From Sphingomonas sp. Leaf20 (GTDB lineage: Bacteria > Pseudomonadota > Alphaproteobacteria > Sphingomonadales > Sphingomonadaceae): a stretch of 64,000 bases of DNA. Shown here piece after piece: positions 25,363-34,199 of the stretch. The notes beneath the pieces were generated by a model. The model saw nothing but the letters and a program-made list of their open reading frames with translations. It ran no database searches and was not told the origin of the DNA. Both the position numbers and the translations under genes were made by a program. Numbering within the stretch: the first letter of the stretch is position 1; each line of letters opens with the position of its first letter. The stretch covers positions 381,979-445,978 of the forward strand of contig NZ_LMKN01000008.1 in assembly GCF_001421535.1 (NCBI RefSeq), written 5' to 3'.

Positions 25363-25775
25363 CAGCGCTTCCGATAGGGGACGAACTCCCCGAAGCTGCA
25401 GCTTCCCGTCATGAAGCGGCTTGCGGTGTCGATCGTCGTGGCAATGTCGCCGCGGCAGGTCTGCCCCGTGGGGGTGCGCGTGATCAGGATGTTGCGGTCG
25501 AGATCCGCGCAGCCACCGGTCGTGTCGGTCCGGTAGATGAGCGAGTTGCTCACCCGGTAGAGCAGCGTCGGGCCGTAGCTGCTCACCTGCGGATTGCCGA
25601 ACTGCGGCATGCAGCTGGTGGGCTTGCCCGGGGTCAGCCCGGCGAGCCTGGCGTCGAGCTTCTGTTGTTCCGTTTTGAGCCGCTGGTCGATCGCGAGCTG
25701 TTCGCGCGGGGTCGGCGTGCACGCCGCCGCCACCGTCAGGACTGAGAGGGACAGGATCCGGCCGAGGTTGCGCAT
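25362..25775 (-). CDS. Four-cysteine lipoprotein, first of a tandem paralogue pair
   Basis: 137 aa. A lipobox VAAA-C at residue 19 after MRNLGRILSLSVLTVAAAC marks a lipoprotein. A short charged coiled segment (EQLAIDQRLKTEQQKLDARL) is followed by a cysteine domain with C55, C89, C107, C126 and a closing CSFGEFVPYRK. It is translationally coupled to the downstream paralogue, which lacks the lipobox. The two may form a heterodimer, but that is a guess. Function unknown. Confidence 0.75.
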   Translation of the reverse strand: MRNLGRILSLSVLTVAAACTPTPREQLAIDQRLKTEQQKLDARLAGLTPGKPTSCMPQFGNPQVSSYGPTLLYRVSNSLIYRTDTTGGCADLDRNILITRTPTGQTCRGDIATTIDTASRFMTGSCSFGEFVPYRKR

Positions 25776-25848
25776 GCGATGCTCCTTCGTCCCCCATATA
25801 AGGGTGCGCCCGCGGAATAGCTTGCCCTGCGGCGCGTGCCCTGCCGTA

Positions 25849-26577
25849 TCAACCCTTGAACGCGTCTTTGGCTGCGCGATAGTCGCCGAGCTGCGTAGCC
25901 GATGTCGCCCGGAGGAACGGGTTGGTCGCCTTTTCGAGTGCGATCGTCGTCGGGACGGTCGCCTCGCCGCGCGCCCGCGCGGCGTCGACGTCGATCATGC
26001 GACGCGCGATCGCGGCATTGTCGGGCTCCGCGACCAGCGCGTAGCGGCCGTTCGACTGCGTATATTCATGCCCGCAGAAGACTGCGGTTTCGTCGGGCAT
26101 CGCCGCATAACGCTGCATGTTGGCGAACATGTCGGCGGGCGTGCCCTCGAACAGGCGGCCGCAACCCATCGCAAACAGCGTGTCGCCGGTGAAGATCACC
26201 GCGTCGTCGGGAAAGTGGAAGGCGATGTGGCCCTGAGTGTGTCCCGGCACGGTCATCACGCGCGCGACATGCGCGCCGAGCGAAACGCTGTCGCCTTCGC
26301 CGACCCGGAGGTCGAGCGTCGGGATCTTCGCGGCCTCGGCGCCGGGACCGGTGATGGTCGCGCCCTGCGCCTTGATCGCGGCGTTGCCGCCGGTGTGATC
26401 GGGGTGCCAGTGCGTGGTCCACACATGGTCGATCCGCCAGCCCCGATCGGCCGCCGCCGCAAGCACGGGATCCGCCTCGCCAGGGTCGATGGCGACCGTC
26501 TCGCCGCTCTCGGTGTCGTGAACGAGCCACGCGTAATTGTCGCTGAGGACGGGGACGCGGACGATGTCGAGGGGCAT
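25849..26577 (-). CDS. gloB: Hydroxyacylglutathione hydrolase (glyoxalase II)
   Basis: 242 aa from the ATG at 26577. Metallo-beta-lactamase fold with the binuclear site: THWHPDHTGG (HxHxDH), PGHTQGHIAFH, FTGDTLFAMGCGRLFEGTP and FCGHEYTQSN. The C-terminal ALEKATNPFLRA is the usual GloB substrate-binding end. It hydrolyses S-D-lactoylglutathione to lactate and glutathione in methylglyoxal detoxification. It follows the acyl-CoA dehydrogenase gene on the same strand by 132 bp. Confidence 0.94.
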   Translation of the reverse strand: MPLDIVRVPVLSDNYAWLVHDTESGETVAIDPGEADPVLAAAADRGWRIDHVWTTHWHPDHTGGNAAIKAQGATITGPGAEAAKIPTLDLRVGEGDSVSLGAHVARVMTVPGHTQGHIAFHFPDDAVIFTGDTLFAMGCGRLFEGTPADMFANMQRYAAMPDETAVFCGHEYTQSNGRYALVAEPDNAAIARRMIDVDAARARGEATVPTTIALEKATNPFLRATSATQLGDYRAAKDAFKG

Positions 26578-26709
26578 GTGGGGGCTTTCGAAGGCGATTG
26601 CGCGGTCCGGCATATGGGGGTGGCGGTGCGGCGCGGGCAAGGTTGCGGGGAGGGTCGCTCCGATGCGTCCTGGGTGCGTGGCCCGGCATGGCGCGTCGAC
26701 GGCGTGGCG

Positions 26710-27864
26710 CTACAGCTTGCGGCCGATCACTTCCTTCATGATCTCGCTGGTTCCGCCATAGATCCGGCTGACGCGCGCCGCGCGCCAGCTCCGGGCAATC
26801 GGATATTCGTTCATATACCCCGCGCCGCCATGAAGCTGAAGGCACTGGTCCATCACCTCCCACTGCAGTTCGCTGTGCCACAATTTGGCAGCGGCCCCCT
26901 CCTCGTTGGTGAGCGCCCCCTTCAGGTGCCGCGCGATCGCCCAGTCGAGATGCGCCCAGCCGACCTGCAGCTTCGCCTTCAGTCCCGCGAGCACGAAGCG
27001 GGTGTTCTGAAAATCGAAGACGACGCCGGCAAACGCCTTGCGATCTTTCGTAAAGGCAACGGTCTCGTCGAACGCCTTTTGCGCCGACGCCTGAACGCTA
27101 ATCGCGATCGACAGCCGTTCCTGCGGCAACTGGCTCATCAGATACGTAAAGCCCTTGCCCTCCTCGCCGAGGCAATGCGTGATCGGCACGCGGACGTCGT
27201 CGAAGAACAGTTCGGAGGTGTCGGCGGCCTCCTGGCCGATCTTGTCGAGGTTCCGGCCCTTGCGGAACCCCGCGCGGTCGCTCTCGACCAGGATGATCGA
27301 CATGCCCTTCCACGCGGGGATCGCGTCGGGATCGGTCTTGGCGACGACCAGCGTCAGGTCGGTATTCTGGCCATTGGTGATGTAGGTCTTCGTGCCGTTG
27401 AGGACATAATGGTTGCCGTCCTTCCGCGCGGTGGTGCGGATCGCCTGCAGGTCGCTGCCGGTGCCGGGCTCGGTCATCGCGATCGCGGTGATGACCTCGC
27501 CCGAGACCATCCGGGGCAGCCACTGCGCCTTTTGCTCGTCGGAGCCATAATGTTCGAGATAGCCGACGACGATATCGGATTGCAGCGAGAAGCCGGCGGG
27601 GACGCCTGCATAGGCCATCTCCTCGTCGACCACCGCGTTATAGCCGAAATCGAGCCCGGGCCCGCCATAGCGTTCCGCCACGCTCGGGCAGAGCATGCCG
27701 ATCGCGCCCGCCTTGCACCAGAAGTCGCGCGGGACGAGCCGTTCGGCCTCCCACGCGGCGACATGCGGGACGCCTTCGCGTTCGAGGAAGCTGCGCACCG
27801 TCCGGCGGAACGCCTCATGATCGTCGTTATACGCGAATCGGCCAGCGAGCGTGTCGAGCGTCAT
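26710..27864 (-). CDS. Acyl-CoA dehydrogenase (catalytic base placed as in isovaleryl/long-chain types)
   Basis: 384 aa FAD enzyme introducing a 2,3 double bond into acyl-CoA. Family blocks are ITAIAMTEPGTGSDLQ, YVLNGTKTYITNGQNTDLTL, LHGGAGYMNEYPIARSWRAA and the C-terminal RIYGGTSEIMKEVIGRKL. In short/medium-chain enzymes the base is the Glu of IYEGT; here that residue is Gly. A Glu at 249 in LPQERLSIA matches the position used by isovaleryl-CoA and long-chain enzymes. With the branched-chain dehydrogenase genes 2 kb away, branched acyl-CoA is a likely substrate, though not proven. Confidence 0.92.
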   Translation of the reverse strand: MTLDTLAGRFAYNDDHEAFRRTVRSFLEREGVPHVAAWEAERLVPRDFWCKAGAIGMLCPSVAERYGGPGLDFGYNAVVDEEMAYAGVPAGFSLQSDIVVGYLEHYGSDEQKAQWLPRMVSGEVITAIAMTEPGTGSDLQAIRTTARKDGNHYVLNGTKTYITNGQNTDLTLVVAKTDPDAIPAWKGMSIILVESDRAGFRKGRNLDKIGQEAADTSELFFDDVRVPITHCLGEEGKGFTYLMSQLPQERLSIAISVQASAQKAFDETVAFTKDRKAFAGVVFDFQNTRFVLAGLKAKLQVGWAHLDWAIARHLKGALTNEEGAAAKLWHSELQWEVMDQCLQLHGGAGYMNEYPIARSWRAARVSRIYGGTSEIMKEVIGRKL

Positions 27865-28022
27865 GGCAATCCTCTCGATCGTCCGGCGTGTGTCCGCCGT
27901 TTGCCGAAGCGTGCTGGCGATCGGCCGGAGCGTCAAGTCGTGCGGCGTTCGGCCACGCGCGCCACTCGACTTCCGCGCCGCCCCGGGCGTAGGAAGGCGA
28001 AAACAACGAGAGGATCCGCCGC

Positions 28023-29039
28023 ATGAAACTCGCCAGCCTGAAGGACGCAGATCCAGCCCGGGGCCGTGACGGCCGGCTTGTCGTCGTGTCGAACGACCTC
28101 GCCTGGTATGCCGATGCGACGCATATCGCGCCGACGCTGCAGGCCGCACTGGACGACTGGGACCGGCTCGCGCCCATGCTCGAGAATCTGTCGACCGATC
28201 TCGAGCACGAGATGATCCCGATGCGGCGGTTCCACGAGCATGACGCGGCGTCGCCCTTGCCGCGCGCCTATCAGTGGGCGGATGGCTCGGCCTATGTGAA
28301 CCATGTCGCGCTCGTGCGGCAGGCACGCGCCGCCGAGATGCCCGACAGCTTCTGGCACGATCCATTGATGTATCAGGGCGGATCGGACGGGTTTCTGGGG
28401 CCGCGCGACCCGATCCCGCTTTCCGACGAGAGCTGGGGCTGCGACATGGAGGGCGAGGTCGTCGTCGTCACCGGCGACGTGGCGATGGGGGCGAGCCGCG
28501 AGGAGGCGCTGGCGGCGGTGCGGCTGGTCGGGCTGACCAACGACGTGTCGCTGCGCAACCTGATCCCGGGCGAGCTGGGCAAGGGGTTCGGGTTCTTCCA
28601 GTCCAAGCCCGCCAGTGCGTTTTCACCGGTGTTCGTGACGCCCGAATCGCTTGGCGACTGGTGGCAGGACGGCAAGCTGCACCGCAAGCTGATGGTCGAC
28701 CTGAACGGCCAGCCCTTTGGCCGCGCCGAGGCGGGCGAGGACATGACGTTCGATTTCGGCACGCTGATCGCTCATGCCGCCAAGACACGGAAGCTCGGTG
28801 CGGGAACGATCGTCGGGTCGGGCACGGTGTCGAACCGCGGCGCGGATGGCGGGCCGGGCAAGCCGATCGCAGAGGGCGGGGTCGGCTATTCCTGCCTGGC
28901 CGAAGTGCGGACGATCGAGACGATCGCAGGCGGCGCGGCGGTGACCCCGTTCCTGAAGAAGGGCGACACGGTGCGGATCTGGGCGGAGGACGACCGGCAT
29001 CGCCCGATCTTCGGGGTGATCGAGCAGACGGTAGAGTAG
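28023..29039 (+). CDS. Fumarylacetoacetate hydrolase (FAH) family protein
   Basis: 338 aa. The FAH fold is shown by AYQWADGSAYVNHVALVRQA, the metal-site region WGCDMEGEVVVVTGDVAMGA, VGLTNDVSLRNLIPGELGKG and the GSGTVSNRG catalytic loop near residue 265. Family members hydrolyse or decarboxylate beta-diketo acids, often in aromatic degradation. There is no hmgA or maiA nearby, so tyrosine degradation is not supported by context. It is divergent from the acyl-CoA dehydrogenase and converges with the YjbR gene 13 bp away. Confidence 0.88.
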   Translation: MKLASLKDADPARGRDGRLVVVSNDLAWYADATHIAPTLQAALDDWDRLAPMLENLSTDLEHEMIPMRRFHEHDAASPLPRAYQWADGSAYVNHVALVRQARAAEMPDSFWHDPLMYQGGSDGFLGPRDPIPLSDESWGCDMEGEVVVVTGDVAMGASREEALAAVRLVGLTNDVSLRNLIPGELGKGFGFFQSKPASAFSPVFVTPESLGDWWQDGKLHRKLMVDLNGQPFGRAEAGEDMTFDFGTLIAHAAKTRKLGAGTIVGSGTVSNRGADGGPGKPIAEGGVGYSCLAEVRTIETIAGGAAVTPFLKKGDTVRIWAEDDRHRPIFGVIEQTVE

Positions 29040-29051
29040 CGCGCGAGTCGG

Positions 29052-29399
29052 CTAGGGCCGCTCGCCATAGGCCTTGCGCTGAGCCGCGGTAGCGCGGTCC
29101 CACCAGGCGCGGGCGAGCAGATCCGCGATCCGCTCGCCCGCGCCGGTGCCGTAGCGGACCAGCACCGCGGGCCAGCCGTCATAATGATCGGTCTGCCAGA
29201 AGGTCGCGGGGTCGGTGTCGAGCAGGATCTCCTTCTCGTCGCGGCCGATATGGAGCACGAAGCTGCCGGGATCGGGCGCGGTGGTCGACGCGAGTGTCTT
29301 GCCGCGGAACCTGAGTGCGGGCCGGCCGTAGCTGGTGCCCGGCTCGACACCCGGCAGCGTGCATCCGATCGCGACGACGGCGTTCCAGTCCTGCAGCAT
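29052..29399 (-). CDS. MmcQ/YjbR family protein
   Basis: 115 aa from the ATG at 29399. The YjbR pattern is complete: LPGVEPGTSYGRPALRFRGK, LHIGRDEKEILLDTDPATFW, then DGWPAVLVRYG and LLARAWWDRATAAQRKAYGE. This is a small alpha/beta, DNA-binding-like fold of unknown role. It is divergent from bkdA1. Confidence 0.85.
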   Translation of the reverse strand: MLQDWNAVVAIGCTLPGVEPGTSYGRPALRFRGKTLASTTAPDPGSFVLHIGRDEKEILLDTDPATFWQTDHYDGWPAVLVRYGTGAGERIADLLARAWWDRATAAQRKAYGERP

Positions 29400-29605
29400 G
29401 TCGCGCTGTCCCTCCCCCTGTCTGCCCGTGTATCCCCGCGTCCGCAGGGTGCTGCTATCGCACTGATCGCACGGCGTTGCACGCGGCCGGTGCGAATGCG
29501 GCAACCGGGCAAAACTCCCTCTCGCCAATGCCGTTGAAATTTTATAACAAGGCCGCGAAGAGCGATCCGGCGCGTACGCCGCCGGGCGATGGAGATGGAG
29601 TGACG

Positions 29606-30913
29606 ATGGCCAGCGAGCACCCTCGCGCCGATTCGCAGCCGCTGCGCAATCTACCCGGATTGACGCTGCATGTGCCCGAACCGAAGTTTCGACCCGGCGA
29701 TCCGGTCGATTTCGCCGAAGTCGACGTGCCGCCCGCGGGGCAGGCGCGACGCCCCGACACCGCGGACAAGGCGAGCGATTTCACCGACCTGGCCTATACG
29801 CTGGTCCGCGTTCTCGACGACGAGGGCCATGCGGTGGGGCCGTGGGATCCCAAGCTTTCGCCCGATATGTTGCGCCGTATGCTGCGCAGCATGGCGCTGC
29901 TCCGCGCGTTCGACGAGCGCATGTTCCGCGCGCAGCGGCAGGGCAAGACGAGCTTCTACATGAAGGCGCTGGGCGAGGAGGCGGTCGCGGTCGCGGCGGC
30001 CTATGCGCTCGATTACGAGGACATGTGCTTCCCCTCCTACCGCCAGCAGGGGTTGCTGATCGCGCGGGGCTGGAGCCTCGTCGACATGATGAACCAGATC
30101 TATTCGAACACCGCGGACCGGCTTGGCGGCAAGCAGCTGCCGATCATGTATTCGGTCAAGGAAGCCGGGTTCTTCTCGATCTCGGGCAACCTCACGACGC
30201 AATATCCGCAAGCCGTGGGCTGGGCGATGGCGTCGGCGGCGAAGGGCGACACGCGGATCGCGGCGACCTGGTGCGGCGAGGGATCGACCGCGGAGGGGGA
30301 TTTTCATTCGGCGTGCACCTTTGCCGCGGTCTACCGCGCGCCGGTGATTTTCAACGTCGTCAACAACCAGTGGGCGATCTCCAGCTTCTCCGGGTTCGCC
30401 GGCGCCGAGGCGACGACGTTCGCCGCGCGCGCGGTCGGCTACGGTATCGCCGGGCTTCGGGTCGATGGGAACGACGCGCTGGCGGTGTACGCCGCGACGC
30501 AGTGGGCCGCCGAGCGGGCGCGGACCAATCAGGGGCCGACGCTGATCGAGCATTTCACCTACCGCGCGGAAGGTCATTCGACCTCGGACGATCCGGGCCA
30601 GTATCGCAGCGAGGGCGAGCCCAATGCGTGGCCGCTCGGCGACCCGATCAAGCGGTTGAAGGACCACCTTATCGCGATCGGCGAATGGGACGATGAGCGT
30701 CACGCCGCGCAGGACAAGGAGCTCGCCGAGCAGGTCAAAGCCGCGCAGAAGGAGGCCGAGAAGAACGGCATCCTCGGCCACGGGCTGCACCAGCCGCTCG
30801 AATCGCTGTTCGACGGCGTGTTTGAGGAGCTGCCCTGGCATCTGAAGGAGCAGCGTCAGCAGATGCTCGATGAAGAGACGGCAAGCGGCCGTCCATGGGA
30901 TCGCAAGGCATGA
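29606..30913 (+). CDS. bkdA1: Branched-chain 2-oxoacid dehydrogenase E1, alpha subunit
   Basis: 435 aa from the ATG at 29606 (GGAG 5 nt upstream). Thiamine-diphosphate binding is seen in ATWCGEGSTAEGDFHSA and NVVNNQWAIS (the GDG-to-NN motif with GEG here). Other family blocks are FRAQRQGKTSFYMKALGEEA, CFPSYRQQGLLIARGW, and the phosphorylation-loop-like RAEGHSTSDDPGQYRS. With E1-beta it decarboxylates the 2-oxoacids of valine, leucine and isoleucine. Its stop overlaps the bkdA2 start (ATGA). No E3 gene is in the window. Confidence 0.95.
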   Translation: MASEHPRADSQPLRNLPGLTLHVPEPKFRPGDPVDFAEVDVPPAGQARRPDTADKASDFTDLAYTLVRVLDDEGHAVGPWDPKLSPDMLRRMLRSMALLRAFDERMFRAQRQGKTSFYMKALGEEAVAVAAAYALDYEDMCFPSYRQQGLLIARGWSLVDMMNQIYSNTADRLGGKQLPIMYSVKEAGFFSISGNLTTQYPQAVGWAMASAAKGDTRIAATWCGEGSTAEGDFHSACTFAAVYRAPVIFNVVNNQWAISSFSGFAGAEATTFAARAVGYGIAGLRVDGNDALAVYAATQWAAERARTNQGPTLIEHFTYRAEGHSTSDDPGQYRSEGEPNAWPLGDPIKRLKDHLIAIGEWDDERHAAQDKELAEQVKAAQKEAEKNGILGHGLHQPLESLFDGVFEELPWHLKEQRQQMLDEETASGRPWDRKA

Positions 30914-31977
30914 CCGACATGATCGAAGCACCCGCTTCCGAAGCAGCGGACGGCGGCGAAACCACCCGCATGAACATGATCCAGGCGATCAACTCCGCCA
31001 TGGACATCATGATGGAGCGCGATCCCGACGTGATCGTGATGGGCGAGGATGTCGGCTATTTCGGCGGCGTGTTCCGCGCGACCGCGGGGTTGCAGGCGAA
31101 ACACGGCAAGACGCGCGTGTTCGACACGCCGATCACCGAATGCGGGATCATTGGTGTCGCGGTCGGCATGGGCGCCTACGGCCTGCGTCCCGTCCCCGAG
31201 ATCCAGTTCGCGGATTACATCTATCCCGCGCTCGACCAGCTCGTGTCGGAAGCCGCGCGGCTACGCTATCGCTCGGCGGGCGAGTTCACCTCGCCGATCA
31301 CGGTGCGATCGCCGTTCGGCGGCGGCATCTTCGGCGGGCAGACGCACAGCCAGAGCCCCGAGGGGCTGTTCACGCACATGTCGGGGATCAAGACGGTGAT
31401 CCCGTCGACGCCCTATGACGCGAAGGGCCTGCTGATCGCGGCGATCGAGGACAATGACCCGACGCTCTTCTTCGAGCCAAAGCGCATCTATAACGGGCCG
31501 TTCGACGGATATTGGGATCGCCCGTCGCAGAACTGGTCGAAGCATCCGGCCGGTGAAGTGCCGACGGGATACTACAAGATCGAGCTCGGCAAGGCGAAGA
31601 TCGTCCGGGCGGGCGAGGCGCTGACCATCCTTGCCTACGGCACGATGGTGCATGTCTGCGCGGCGGTGATCGCCGAGACGGGGATCGACGCGGAGATCGT
31701 CGACCTGCGCACGCTCGTCCCGCTCGACATCGAGACGATCGAGGCGTCGGTGAAGAAGACCGGGCGCTGCATGATCGTCCACGAGGCGACGCGGACCAGC
31801 GGGTTCGGCGCCGAGCTGTCGGCGCTGGTGCAGGAGCGGTGCTTCTACCATCTCGAGGCACCGATCGAGCGCGTGACCGGGTTCGACACGCCCTATCCGC
31901 ACAGCCTGGAATGGGCTTATTTCCCGGGGCCGGTTCGTATCACCGAGGCCCTCAAGAAGATCATGAAGGACGCATAA
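30910..31977 (+). CDS. bkdA2: Branched-chain 2-oxoacid dehydrogenase E1, beta subunit
   Basis: 355 aa from the ATG at 30910. Typical E1-beta order: MNMIQAINSAMDIMMERDPD, VMGEDVGYFGGVFRATAGL, DTPITECGIIGVAVGMGAYG, VRSPFGGGIFGGQTHSQSPE, and the C-terminal DLRTLVPLDIETIEASVKKT transketolase domain. It forms the heterotetramer with BkdA1. It overlaps both neighbours by a few bases (ATGA upstream, TAATG downstream), a tightly coupled operon. Confidence 0.95.
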   Translation: MTDMIEAPASEAADGGETTRMNMIQAINSAMDIMMERDPDVIVMGEDVGYFGGVFRATAGLQAKHGKTRVFDTPITECGIIGVAVGMGAYGLRPVPEIQFADYIYPALDQLVSEAARLRYRSAGEFTSPITVRSPFGGGIFGGQTHSQSPEGLFTHMSGIKTVIPSTPYDAKGLLIAAIEDNDPTLFFEPKRIYNGPFDGYWDRPSQNWSKHPAGEVPTGYYKIELGKAKIVRAGEALTILAYGTMVHVCAAVIAETGIDAEIVDLRTLVPLDIETIEASVKKTGRCMIVHEATRTSGFGAELSALVQERCFYHLEAPIERVTGFDTPYPHSLEWAYFPGPVRITEALKKIMKDA

Positions 31978-33335
31978 TGGCTCGCTTTACCTTCAAGCTG
32001 CCGGATATCGGCGAGGGCATTTCGGAAGCCGAGATCGTCGCGTGGCACGTCGCGGTGGGCGACCGCGTCGAGGAGGACTCGCCGATCGCGGACATGATGA
32101 CCGACAAGGCGACCGTCGAGATGGAGTCGCCTGTCACGGGCGTCGTCGTCGAGCTCGCGGGCGAGGTCGGCGATCAGGTGTCGATCGGTGCTGCGCTGGT
32201 CGTGATCGAGACGGATGCGGTGGATGTCGCGGACGAGGTCGTGGCCGCGCCGCTAACCGCGGCGCAGGCGGAGACGGCCGAGCAATACGAGGCCGAGAAC
32301 CCCGGAGTCGAAGAGGTCGCAACCGAAACTCCCTCTCCCCTCGGGGGAGAGGGGCGGGGTGAGGGGCAGCCCCAGGCGGAAACGCCGGCACCTGCCCCAG
32401 CCCCTCACCCCAGCCCTCTCCCCCAAGGGGAGAGGGAGCAGAAGGGGGCCGCTGGCGCTCCGGCCGAGCAGCAGGCGCATGCGCTGGCATCGCCTGCGGT
32501 GCGCGCTCGTGCGCGGGATCTGGGGATTGATCTCGCCTCGGTGAAGACCGAGTCCGACCGGGTCCGTCATGCCGATCTCGACGCGTATCTGCGGTACGGT
32601 GCGGGTCAGGGCTATCAGGCGCCGGGCGCGACCCGAGCGCGCGCGGACCAGCCGATCAAGGTCATCGGCATGCGGCGCAAGATCGCCGAGAACATGGCCG
32701 CGTCGAAGCGCGCGATCCCGCATTTCACCTATGTCGACGAGATCGACGTCACCGCGCTGGAGGCGATGCGCGCGGATCTGAACGCCAATCGCGGCGGGCG
32801 GCCCAAGTTGACGATGCTGCCGCTGATGATCGTCGCGATATGCAAGACGATCCCCGATTTTCCGATGCTCAACGCGCGGTATGACGACGAGGCGGGCGTG
32901 GTGACGCGGCACGGCGCGATCCATCTGGGCATGGCGGCGCAGACCGATGCGGGGCTGACCGTGCCCGTCATCCGCGACGCGCAGGACCGCAATGTCTGGC
33001 AGCTCGCGACCGAGATCGGCCGGCTTGCCGAAGCCGCGCGCGCGGGCAAGCTCGCGCCGAACGAGATGGGCGGCGGGACGATCACGGTAACCTCGCTCGG
33101 GCCGCTTGGCGGGATCGCGACGACGCCGGTGATCAACCGGCCCGAGGTCGCGATCATCGGGCCGAATAAGATCGTCGAACGCCCCGTCTTCAAGGGAGAC
33201 GAGGTGGTCCGTGCGAAGCTGATGAATCTGTCGATCAGCTGCGACCACCGTGTCGTCGATGGCTGGGATGCGGCGAGCTTCGTCCAGGGGCTGAAGAAAT
33301 ATCTCGAGACGCCGGTCCTGCTGTTCGCGGACTGA
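31977..33335 (+). CDS. bkdB: Branched-chain 2-oxoacid dehydrogenase E2 (lipoamide acyltransferase)
   Basis: 452 aa. An N-terminal lipoyl domain (FKLPDIGEGISEAEIVAWHV; lipoyl-lysine in MMTDKATVEMES), a linker, a peripheral-subunit-binding domain (ASPAVRARARDLGIDLASVK), and the catalytic acyltransferase domain with SCDHRVVDGWDAA at the end. The start overlaps the bkdA2 stop (TAATG). The linker (about residues 118-154) is encoded by an inverted-repeat element of intergenic type; its peptide reads PSPLGGEGRGEG then PHPSPLPQGERE. The frame is kept and the flexible linker should tolerate it. Confidence 0.95.
   Translation: MARFTFKLPDIGEGISEAEIVAWHVAVGDRVEEDSPIADMMTDKATVEMESPVTGVVVELAGEVGDQVSIGAALVVIETDAVDVADEVVAAPLTAAQAETAEQYEAENPGVEEVATETPSPLGGEGRGEGQPQAETPAPAPAPHPSPLPQGEREQKGAAGAPAEQQAHALASPAVRARARDLGIDLASVKTESDRVRHADLDAYLRYGAGQGYQAPGATRARADQPIKVIGMRRKIAENMAASKRAIPHFTYVDEIDVTALEAMRADLNANRGGRPKLTMLPLMIVAICKTIPDFPMLNARYDDEAGVVTRHGAIHLGMAAQTDAGLTVPVIRDAQDRNVWQLATEIGRLAEAARAGKLAPNEMGGGTITVTSLGPLGGIATTPVINRPEVAIIGPNKIVERPVFKGDEVVRAKLMNLSISCDHRVVDGWDAASFVQGLKKYLETPVLLFAD
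32328..32439. repeat. REP-like inverted hairpin pair inside bkdB (element R2)
   Basis: Left arm about 32328-32370 and right arm about 32398-32439 are near-perfect reverse complements. Each contains a mini-hairpin (CCCTCTCCCC-TC-GGGGGAGAGGG left; CCCTCTCCCC-CAA-GGGGAGAGGG right) followed or preceded by CCCCTCACCCC. The whole element is translated in frame as part of the E2 linker. Confidence 0.85.
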
Positions 33336-33354
33336 GGTCCCGGACCGTGGGGCG

Positions 33355-34026
33355 TCAGCGCGGCCGTGGCGGGGTGGGGCGCGTCTTCATCAGCCATGGT
33401 CGCGGGCCGCTGGTCGGGCGGGGCGTGCCGTCGAGCCGCTTCGCGCTGATCAGCGCGACGCGGTTGAGGATCATCTGACCCTTGAACGCGTCGAGCCCGC
33501 CGCCGGTCGGCTTGGTGAGGATGCGGCGGACCGTGTCCATGCCGCCGACGACATGGCCGAACGCCGCATAGCCCAGATAACCAGGGCGTGCGTCCATCGC
33601 GGGCGTCGGGCCGACGGTGATGAAGAAATTGCCGCCCGCCGAGCCGGGCTCGCTGCCGCGCGCCATCGAGATCGTCGCGTCGAGATGGCGGATGCCGGTC
33701 TGCGTCGTCGTCTCGAGCGGGAAGGCGGGCAGGATGCGCCGCGCATCGGTGCGGATGCCGCCCTGGACGAAGCCGAATTTCGGCGCCTTCTTGCTGCGCG
33801 CGGCGCGGTAGAAGTCGGTGCCGTCGAAGCGGCCGTCATCGACATAGGCGAGGAAGTTCGCGCTGGTCTTGGGGGCATGGCGCGTGTCGAGCGCGAGCGT
33901 GATCGGGCCTTCGGAGGTGGTGAGGCGGACGCGGACGGTGCCGGGTTTGGCAGGGGCTTGTTTCTGGGGGGCGGCGACGACCGGGGCGGCCAGCAGCGCG
34001 AGCGCCGGGAGGAACAGGAAACGCAT
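33355..34026 (-). CDS. Periplasmic cyclophilin-type peptidyl-prolyl isomerase
   Basis: 223 aa. Signal peptide MRFLFLPALALLAAPVVAA, then the cyclophilin domain: VRLTTSEGPITLALDTRHAP, KTSANFLAYVDDGRFDGTDF, GFVQGG, ISMARGSEPGSAGGNFFITV, and GYAAFGHVVGGMDTVRRIL. The arginine of the active site (FYRA) is present. A Pro-rich C-terminal tail follows. It acts on folding of exported proteins. It converges with bkdB 20 bp away. Confidence 0.92.
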   Translation of the reverse strand: MRFLFLPALALLAAPVVAAPQKQAPAKPGTVRVRLTTSEGPITLALDTRHAPKTSANFLAYVDDGRFDGTDFYRAARSKKAPKFGFVQGGIRTDARRILPAFPLETTTQTGIRHLDATISMARGSEPGSAGGNFFITVGPTPAMDARPGYLGYAAFGHVVGGMDTVRRILTKPTGGGLDAFKGQMILNRVALISAKRLDGTPRPTSGPRPWLMKTRPTPPRPR

Positions 34027-34076
34027 ACGCGGGGCACGACCTTGTCATTCTGAACAGGGGTCGCCCTCTATACCCC

Positions 34077-34160
34077 CCGTCATCCTGACGAAAGTCAGGA
34101 TCCAGAGCCAGGAGCGCTGTGGCCGGTTACCCTGGATCCTGACTTTCGTCAGGATGACGG
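34077..34160. repeat. REP/BIME-like inverted hairpin pair (element R3)
   Basis: Arms 34077-34105 and 34132-34160 are perfect 29-bp reverse complements with a 26-bp spacer. Each arm holds the mini-hairpin TCCTGAC-GAAA-GTCAGGA between CCGTCA and TCCAG. It lies between the thiolase stop and the cyclophilin start, both on the minus strand. Confidence 0.9.
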
Positions 34161-34199
34161 GAGGGGTTAGGGCGCGGCATCCTAGCCCCTCCCGCCGCG

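Noticed and set aside
29606..33335. Pyruvate dehydrogenase instead of branched-chain complex
   Set aside because: E1-alpha length, the FRAQRQGKTSFYMKALGEEA block and the gene order alpha-beta-E2 fit BCKDH better; not excluded by sequence alone.
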